Part shown: positions 56,801-64,000 of the stretch, in pieces
How positions within the stretch are numbered: position 1 is the first letter of the stretch
Layout of the letters: each line of letters begins with the position of its first letter
Translations under genes and position numbers: made by a program
From: Nomia melanderi
Taxonomy: Eukaryota > Arthropoda > Insecta > Hymenoptera > Halictidae
Length of the DNA: 64,000 nt
Reading direction: 5' to 3'
NCBI RefSeq assembly: GCF_051020985.1
Contig: NC_135000.1
Span: 23,032,784 to 23,096,783, forward strand
The notes under the pieces: model-generated
Databases searched by the model: none
The model's input: the letters and a program-made list of their open reading frames with translations, nothing else
Told to the model about the DNA's origin: nothing

Positions 56801-59800
56801 ACAGCTCTTATACCAAGTCAACGTTTTAGCGATTATGAAGGCTATTTTTACTCGATTATATCATTGCGGTACCGTTAAATCTCTACAAGAATACCTTCCG
56901 TCATCGTTAATCAGCGAACGTCGTTCTTCAGTCGATAATATATTCCGCATAATAAAGAAGACAGCGAAGTGGATTTATTTCAGGTATTAAATAAGCGTAT
57001 CGAGATAATCATTAATTTTACCCTGAACGATTCGAGTGCTCCAGAACCGTCTGGAAATAGAGCGCTAAAGAGGAAAGACATATCTTCTTTTTAAAGTACC
57101 GCCGTGTCATACAATGCTTCGATCGGATTTATTTGCACGGTCTGTCAGTATTTATCGAGCCACGGGCATAAATGCACGATAAATATACGAATATTCCGGT
57201 TATTTGATCAACGCGGATTTATTCCAAGTATTAAGGTATCGGCGACGGATATTAATCGTGGGTAAAGAGCTGCGTAATCGGCGCACTTGAAATTAGCCGC
57301 GTCGGCCCGGTTCGCATATTCCATTTCGCGTGTTTTCGCGTCATTAATCGAGGCCCCGTTTTAATGCGCCGGTGTAATGCACTGCGAATGGGGATAAATG
57401 GAATTAATATGCTCGGCGAAGCCATCCGGAAGACAAAGGATTATTAAATTGCGGGTAATCTAAAGACAGACAGTTGGAAGGTGAAGGCAAGCTCTCGTAA
57501 TTCTCGAAAAAAGATCCGCTCGCCAGTGAGAATAATATACTGGCAATTACTTGAAGGGAGGATTCAACTTTCTCGTTTTTCCATTCTTCTCGCTTTCTCC
57601 GTCTCCGCCCTCCCCCCCTCTCTCTCTCCCTTTTTCTCTCCCCGTCTTTCTTCCGAGAAGGATTATGGGCGATCGACTTTCTCAATGATCGGAGGAACAC
57701 GGAAGTGTCATGAACACGAATCGTGCCCCGAAATTCGATCCTTCTTATTAAGACCCCGTCGACGTCGAAGGAAAAGGGGAGTTTAACTGGAACGAAGGAT
57801 TCAGGGCTCGCCGTTGCAAGGGAAATATAATTGAACAAAATTACGAACACCTTCCAGCACTTTCGGTCGTATAAGATATTGCTTAATACAATTAACAGCA
57901 GTTTACAAATCGTTCGATTAATATTTAATCATTCCGTACTATAATTTGAGGAACACCATCGAAGAGACAACCAAAAGTATCCATGTTCCTGTATTATCTC
58001 GCGTGACAGGACTTTCTATCTCGATATTAAATAAGAATCCCTTTCAATTCTGCAACCGTCACACAATTTCTCTAGAAAGCAACAGACAACTTAGCGCACT
58101 GGCTAACTTCAGAACTTCCAAAATCACATTTTCTTTCTTTATGAGAGTATAAATACAATTTTTATCTCTACGAGGTAAATGAGATTATCCCTACAATATT
58201 TAATCACTTTTCGAACACTATATATCTCTAACTAAAATTTTAACCCTCAACATATTTACATTCTCCCGTATTTCTACTATCAAGTGCAGTAGTTTTCACA
58301 AACCCTCGGTTCCACCGTCGGTAAATACTTACAATGCAAGAAACTACCGAAAAGAAGACCGCCCCCAAGAACACAGTTAATTATCCGACCCAGTTCTCAT
58401 TGCTGAATCGAACCGTCCAATCGCGGTGAAATCAAAAGCCGCGGGCTCTTTTATCCGCCACTGTCATTAGCCCGGGTCTCGTTTTAAAGACACGGGGGCT
58501 GAATGCGAGCCGAAAACAACAGAGCCCGCGTACCCCGACGTCGCTTCCGACATAATCGGTTGAGGGTGTTTCGCGTGAATAAGGCACGCAGAATTTCGGC
58601 AAATTAGCCTTATGGCCTTCGGTATTTTGACACCGCGCGTTCATTGTACGCCGCGGACTCCCTTTTTCGTCACCAGGCCGCGGAATCGGGCTCGGTTGAA
58701 TGCACCCTTTGTCACCAAGCGGAGCCATTTACCGGGCAATATGCCCGCAACCCCGCTAAGGCTGCGGTTACGGTGGACGCGTGGTAGGACGAACCAGCTT
58801 TCTAACGAATAATCATCCGAAGATTGCTGTGCACACACTCTCAGGGATCTGTATACGCATTTCAATGCTTCGACGTATTGAGTTTATCAAAACTTATTTG
58901 AACACGCATGCACCGTAAATGCAGCTTAAAGGTATGATTTTGGTAGAACTTCGATAGAAAGTTGAATTTAAGAAAGTTTATTAGAAACCGAGGGTAGAGG
59001 GGTGTTGAAATATTTTTCTTCGGTGCATTTAGAGGCGATGATAATTGTATGGTTTCAATCATTTAAAGTTTTATGAAGAGGAATGAGTGATGTAATGAGT
59101 GATCTTGAGGAACTGGAAATTAATTGTCTTATGTTTATCGTTAATCGATTAGTAAATGTAACTAGGTATCTCTTAAACGTGAACGCGGTCACTATAAAAC
59201 AAATTGAAGCATTTATTTCCATTCTTCGCTGTCGTTGGTTCTGATCGAGTATCGCAGCACTTCTGCAAACGTACCCTAACGGGACTGGCTCCCTGGATCC
59301 TCGTAGATCCTTCGATCAATCGGTCCCGAATTTATAATAGAGAACGAACAGGTTCACGGTACGAATATAACGAAACGATCGATAAGCTTTTCACCTCTCA
59401 TTTTTCTGTTTCGCATCCGGTTGTCCGCCGCGAAACAACCAATTACGACCGACGGACGGCGAAATTTGTGCCACCGGAATATACGATCGCGTCATTCGAT
59501 GATCAAAGCGTTCCGGCTATTCAAATGGTGGTTCCCGTGCAAGGTAAACTAAGCAAAGTGTTACAATCTATTTTCTTCGCGACCAGATATCGATTTCATA
59601 TCTTTTTTAAACTAAACGTCACAGTTTATCACCTCGTTATTACTTCCTCTTCTCTGACACCATCTACGGACTCCGGCTAATTAAATATTTTCGAGCGGTG
59701 TTCCACCAAGATATAATTGTACGCGTACAAGGCAATGCGCTCCTTATTTATACCTCGCTGATTACATTTTCACGGAAATATTCATAACGATCTAACAGCG

Positions 59801-61539
59801 TGTCGGAATAGTATTTTGCCCATGTAAATGAATTTAAATAATTCAAAATCTTCTGCAAGGATGCATCGTATCGAGACAGAAGAAAGTCGCGCGGGCTGCG
59901 CCGGCGATCGGAGCAGCGGGACAACGATAATTAAAAGGTCCGCCGAAAATAAAAAAGGAAATGCAAAAAGGAGGGAAAGGCGGGGAGAAACCGCGAGAGC
60001 GGCGAGATAAAGGAGACGCGTGCGCGGCGGTCCCGGGTCGCAGCGTAGCTGCACGTGAAAATCCGTCGCCGATGTAATAACTCTAATAACTCGTAATAAA
60101 GCCCGGGTGGAGTCATATTAGCGTCAGGAGCACGCGTGGGCGCACAAAGGGCGGCCGCCCTCGACAAACACCGTGACTTTTGATGATTATTAACTTCACG
60201 GGCCGGCCAACGTCGGGCCAGGAGATGGGCAGCGGAGGGGAAAAGGCGAAAGGGAGTGAGGATCCATAGGCTGTGCACGGTAATCTGTTGCCCTGAAGGC
60301 TTTCTGGTCCTGCCTCTTCCACCCCTCTTCTCCTTTCCGCGCGACTCCCTTCGCGGCGATTCCCTTTCCACCTCGTTCCCACCCCCTCGACCCTGGGAAC
60401 CAAATTAATAGTTAGTTCTGCTGGATATGTCTCGAATTCGGTGTATTCCCTCTCCCCCTTGAACGTGGAAGAGGGCAGCACTGGACTGACCCCGGCTTCC
60501 CGTGCCTTTCTTCCTTGTCTCCGGGCTGCGTTTGACATCGGTTACTCGTTAAAGGGCCGCGCGATATCTCGATCAAACGGACCTCTTGCGGCCCTCGAGT
60601 GGGATTAATTGAACCGTATCTCAGAATTGTTAATTTACCACGGCCTTTGGCCTCGGTCAGCGGCAATCGGTCGCTCCGATGTTTTCGATCGTGGTAAACA
60701 TTGCGTCAATCGTGCCAGGTGGAAGAGCTCGATCTCGTTGGATGTGGGAATCTTAGGTAATCCGAGACTTGGTTTGCCGAGGAATGGAAACTCGCGATAC
60801 TAGTGAATTGTAATGTAAATTATCTAGTATTCCGAGTTCCAAGATGTCGTTATCCATATGTTTCTTCACTGTTTGTCGTATGTGATATAGCTATAATCTA
60901 CATTCTTAGCGGTAATTCACGTCCGAGATGAAACTCGAGCGTCTCCAAGTTAAAAGATGTAAAATACCAGATCCGATCAAGAGACACTTCGATCCCGAAA
61001 GTATCCTCCGTTTAACGTGAAACTATTCAAGATTCCTTATCTCTCCGGTGCAAACGATCCTCCGAAATCACGGATACGGTGCACGAGGGATCACGGGGCG
61101 GCTCGCCGCCGCGCCGGCCGGTAGTTTAGTGTTACTAATCCCCGGCGCGATTTACAGTGCGCATTCACAGATCAAGGAGAGGTTGAAGGCGCGCGCGCGT
61201 CCTCGTTTGGTACCTGCTCGGATCCACACACCCGGACAACAGAGAGCAGAAATCTCGGAACTCCTGAAACGGATATATTTTCACGAAGTGACATTCATCC
61301 CCCGGCGAAGAGAGGGACGGGGAAAGAGATGGAAAGAGAGAGAGAGAGTGGCTCGGCTTTCCCGCCTTTGTAAGGGATCCCCTTCACGGTTGCATTTTGC
61401 ATCTATGCGCCGCCCGAACCGTCGAGGGCATGCAGCGGCAAGAAATTCGATCTTAAACCACTCCGGAAAAAAGAGACGAGCCAATGAAGGCGGGGAAAGG
61501 GGATGGCCGACGAGAGGAAGGAAGAGAGCAAATTCGAGG

Positions 61540-61571
61540 GGGAGGGAGAGAGAGAAAGAGAGAGAGAGAGA
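61540..61571. repeat. GA-rich low-complexity tract
   Basis: Nearly pure G/A dinucleotide repeat with one AAA interruption, followed by ACAGACAG. It makes an Arg-Glu run in an overlapping open frame. Confidence 0.9.
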
Positions 61572-62527
61572 CAGACAGATTTACGGGGATGACGGAGGGG
61601 CGGAGAGGGAGGGCCAGCAACCAGTGGAACTGAATACGTTTGTACCTGAGCCCGACAATGGGCTCCGTAATTCGATTACAAGGACCGCGAGCTAATTGTT
61701 AATTGCTGGCCTCAGGACCATATGCCGACAAAGGTTTCATAACATTATATGGAATATTAAAACGAGCAGGAACATGCGTGGATTTTCTATGCGTGTGCCC
61801 TACATGAAGGACCTTCATGCCGGGCAGGATCCTAACGCGGTCACGGGGACCACCGTTTCATCCTCCTGGACGTTCTTGCGGCCGCTTCGTGGGAAAAGCT
61901 TCCTATTCTTCCGCCTTCGAACTCCTACCAGCTCTTCCACTTCGCAAACTGCTCGCTTGTTGATCGATATAAAGTTTAGAAGATCGAGTGAATCTCCTTG
62001 TGGAATTCATCCCCCATATTGCGAATTCTTGTGCTGTCTTTCTTATTGGAAGTCTATCGTTGTTAATTATTCATAGGAAATAATTTGGATATTGCAACCA
62101 AATTGCGAACGCAGTGTAGTCTGATTCGATTCTCATCGACTCAACCCTAATCTATAAGTCTTGCGACAATGCCGATATTCCAAACGCTTTTAGACCCGCA
62201 ACTTTTCGAAATTCGGCGGACGATCGCTGCCATGACTTTCAATCGCGGCGGTTCGACAGACGATAAGTTCCAGTTCGAAGAGAGCCGCGCTTCGTGTCCG
62301 CAATTAGCGAGATTTAATCATGCTCGCGTGTCAAGTATCGTTCGTGGCTCGGGTTCCACGCATGCGAGGCGTTCTTATCGTCTCAGCTCCATCGAGCGTG
62401 GAAACGTTGGAGTCCTCTTACCCGGACTTACTCGTTACCTCCTTCGACGTCGTCGCGATTAATTATCCTTGTAATTGCACCCTGTGCCCGCACTGGCCAG
62501 TCTTTTTTCAGCTCCCGCGGCTCATCC

Positions 62528-62553
<26 letters not shown>
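62528..62553. repeat. (CT)13 microsatellite
   Basis: Thirteen CT units inside the large Rx intron; purine (AG) on the Rx strand. Confidence 0.95.
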
Positions 62554-62560
<7 letters not shown>

Positions 62561-64000
62561 GTCGCTCTTCATCGGGACGCCGCTCGTTTAACCCTCGGTG
62601 TTTAACGGCTAATCTGCCAAATGAAGTGTTTTTGTGTTTGAGCACAACACTTCGACTCAATAGAGGAGCAAAACCGCCCTCGGGAAAAGGGTTGCTCTGA
62701 CATGATTGATGCTCGAGGGGGCTGCGCCAAGGGTCTACGCCAACCCTTTTTAGTCAAGCGCTAAACGGAGCGCTTAATTGAGCCACAGACCTCAGAACCT
62801 CGGACAGCTAATCTCCCGGACGTATTTACAGAAAACGATGGACCGTGCCTCGTCTTTCCAGCGCGCGCCGACTTTCTTTGCCCGTCTCTGCGACGCGACG
62901 ACGCGGCGCTACGAGGGCGGGCTGCTGATTTCTGCTTTTCCACGGCTCGCGGCGACACCCGTATTCCAGACGTTTAATGGCCGCCTTTCCAGCGACCAGT
63001 TACCTACCTACCCACCTACGTGACTCACGTTTTAAACGCTTCTGTCCCCCGTAATTGGTGCTCCATCAATGTCCACTTGGAACGAGCTTGTTGCTTCGTG
63101 CAACGAAGTCTTTCGCGCGCTCGCGTGATGTTGCGCGCTGTATCGAAGAATTGTAACTGTTTCGGATTAGTTTAACTGATCCGTACACGTTGCGACCTTT
63201 TAGCGGCTACTCATAGCTGCCTTTATCCGTGAATAATAATCTGTAGTATGTTTAAGTAGCTCCAATTAACGTAAACGGTGGAATAACAGCTGGATACATT
63301 GTTAAAATATACTCGAACTCTTCTACCCATAAAAGTTTCCAAGATATTCCATCACTTCTCACTCTTAACTCGAGACGCAGTTAGTCCCGTAAAAGATTCG
63401 AAAATTTAATAGAAACCAACGGATGTCCACCCCTTGTAACCGCAGCGGCGTTAAACAAGACCGGCAACGAATATTTTCGAGCGCGCGATTCCTTTTTCAC
63501 AGGGAGAACGCGGGGGATTGATAGAGGAAACCGTTGAATTGGTTAACGACGATATTTCCCAGAGCGCGAGTATCTGCGGGCTATCAAAGAGCTTCGTGGT
63601 ACCCAATAGTAATGAAATCACACTCAGATTCGATTCCTTTCCTCGATCAACCCCGGAGACGTCGCCCGTCGTGCCCGTGGTATCGGGGAGGTAAACGATT
63701 CCCGGCGGAGAGGACGTTTTTCTTTTTCCTCTCCCCGTTGTATCGTCCCGCGTTTCCTCGGTTTCCTTTCGGATCGACGCTGTCTCACCCTTTTCTCGGC
63801 GCGCTCCTCGGAAGAGCGTGCGGCGAGCCGGCTCCGGTCTGGCAAGCAACGGTGGCGTGCGCGGGCGCGCGAACGCGTGAGTGTCTGTGTGGGCGCGAAC
63901 GAAAGGACGAACACTGGCCCCGTAATGGAGTTTCCAAATATTCGGGGAGCCCTCGCTCAATTTCGAACAATTTGCATTTAGGGTGAAGTGCAATTAATAG

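Larger units (their letters stand above)
50856..64000 (-). other. Rx: Rx intron inside the homeobox (partial, extends past window)
   Basis: No exon for homeodomain positions 1-46 or an Rx octapeptide was found on the minus strand by reading for their conserved residues. The stretch holds CT-rich tracts (51230-51420, 53090-53345, 57580-57655), GA-rich tracts (61310-61345, 61500-61625), CpG-rich blocks (54240-54850) and AT-rich DNA. The open frames at 61048-61695 (215 codons) and 63451-63993 are low-complexity and unconvincing. Enhancers within this intron are likely but unseen. Confidence 0.65.

Noticed and set aside
61048..61695. 215-codon open frame on the + strand
   Set aside because: It lies in the Rx intron, and its second half is an Arg/Glu/Gly run caused by GA-rich simple sequence. 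No family resemblance and no supporting splice or promoter context.
63451..63993. Overlapping 180- and 150-codon frames on opposite strands
   Set aside because: Both occupy the same CpG-rich DNA, both are Arg/Pro-rich, and neither resembles a known protein. Such paired frames are common in stop-poor GC-rich DNA.
50856..64000. Rx homeodomain 1-46 exon and octapeptide exon
   Set aside because: I read the minus strand for the expected TTYQLHELE and YPDVYSREELA residues and found none, so I do not place these exons in the window.
1..64000. orthopedia (otp), tRNA, rRNA, known microRNA or CRISPR features
   Set aside because: No otp homeodomain, tRNA-like cloverleaf, rRNA stretch or familiar insect microRNA sequence was recognised by eye. 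The direct repeats present are microsatellites or single duplications, not CRISPR arrays. A covariance-model scan was not possible.

Overview
This is a piece of an insect nuclear genome, most likely from a hymenopteran (bee, ant or wasp). The evidence is spliced genes with GT–AG introns, very frequent CpG in non-coding DNA, TTAA-flanked miniature transposons of the kind common in hymenopteran genomes, and two homeobox genes of arthropod type. There are no bacterial-style features: no operons, ribosome-binding sites, CRISPR arrays or rRNA.

Only two protein-coding genes can be supported, and they converge. On the left, on the + strand, is a complete homeobrain (hbn) gene with four coding exons at 4261-4321, 9382-9647, 13723-13810 and 14699-15162. 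It encodes a 292-residue PRD-like transcription factor with an N-terminal octapeptide/eh1-like motif, a Q50 homeodomain and a weak OAR-like C-terminus. On the right, on the - strand, are the last three coding exons of retinal homeobox (Rx) at 50855-50758, 50658-50480 and 49994-49831. They hold the end of the homeodomain, the PWL/ALPGF region and a clear OAR domain. The Rx 5' exons were not found and should lie beyond base 64000, which makes the intron inside the homeobox longer than 13 kb. Both genes carry the intron between homeodomain positions 46 and 47 that is usual in PRD-class genes.

Region by region: 1-3300 is upstream DNA with no recognised gene. 3300-4260 is the CpG-rich hbn promoter and 5' UTR. 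4261-15162 is the hbn gene with introns of 5.1, 4.1 and 0.9 kb. 15163 to about 15830 is its 3' UTR. About 15.8 to 49.2 kb is a 33-kb gene desert with GC-rich islands alternating with AT-rich DNA. It holds TTAA-flanked MITE-like elements (21.05-22.0 kb, 30.06-30.29 kb, perhaps 27.63-27.80 kb), a degenerate pyrimidine-rich repeat array (21.66-21.93 kb), microsatellites and scattered homeodomain-type palindromes. 49.23-49.83 kb is the likely Rx 3' UTR, and 50.86-64.0 kb is Rx intron.

hbn and Rx encode anterior brain and eye transcription factors. With orthopedia (otp) they form the ancient hbn-rx-otp homeobox cluster known from cnidarians and protostomes. The desert between them is the natural place for shared head and brain enhancers. 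No wholly new gene system is visible. The most informative observations are the preserved cluster, unusual residues in the hbn homeodomain, a possible in-frame alternative acceptor in hbn, and the MITE/repeat island in the desert.
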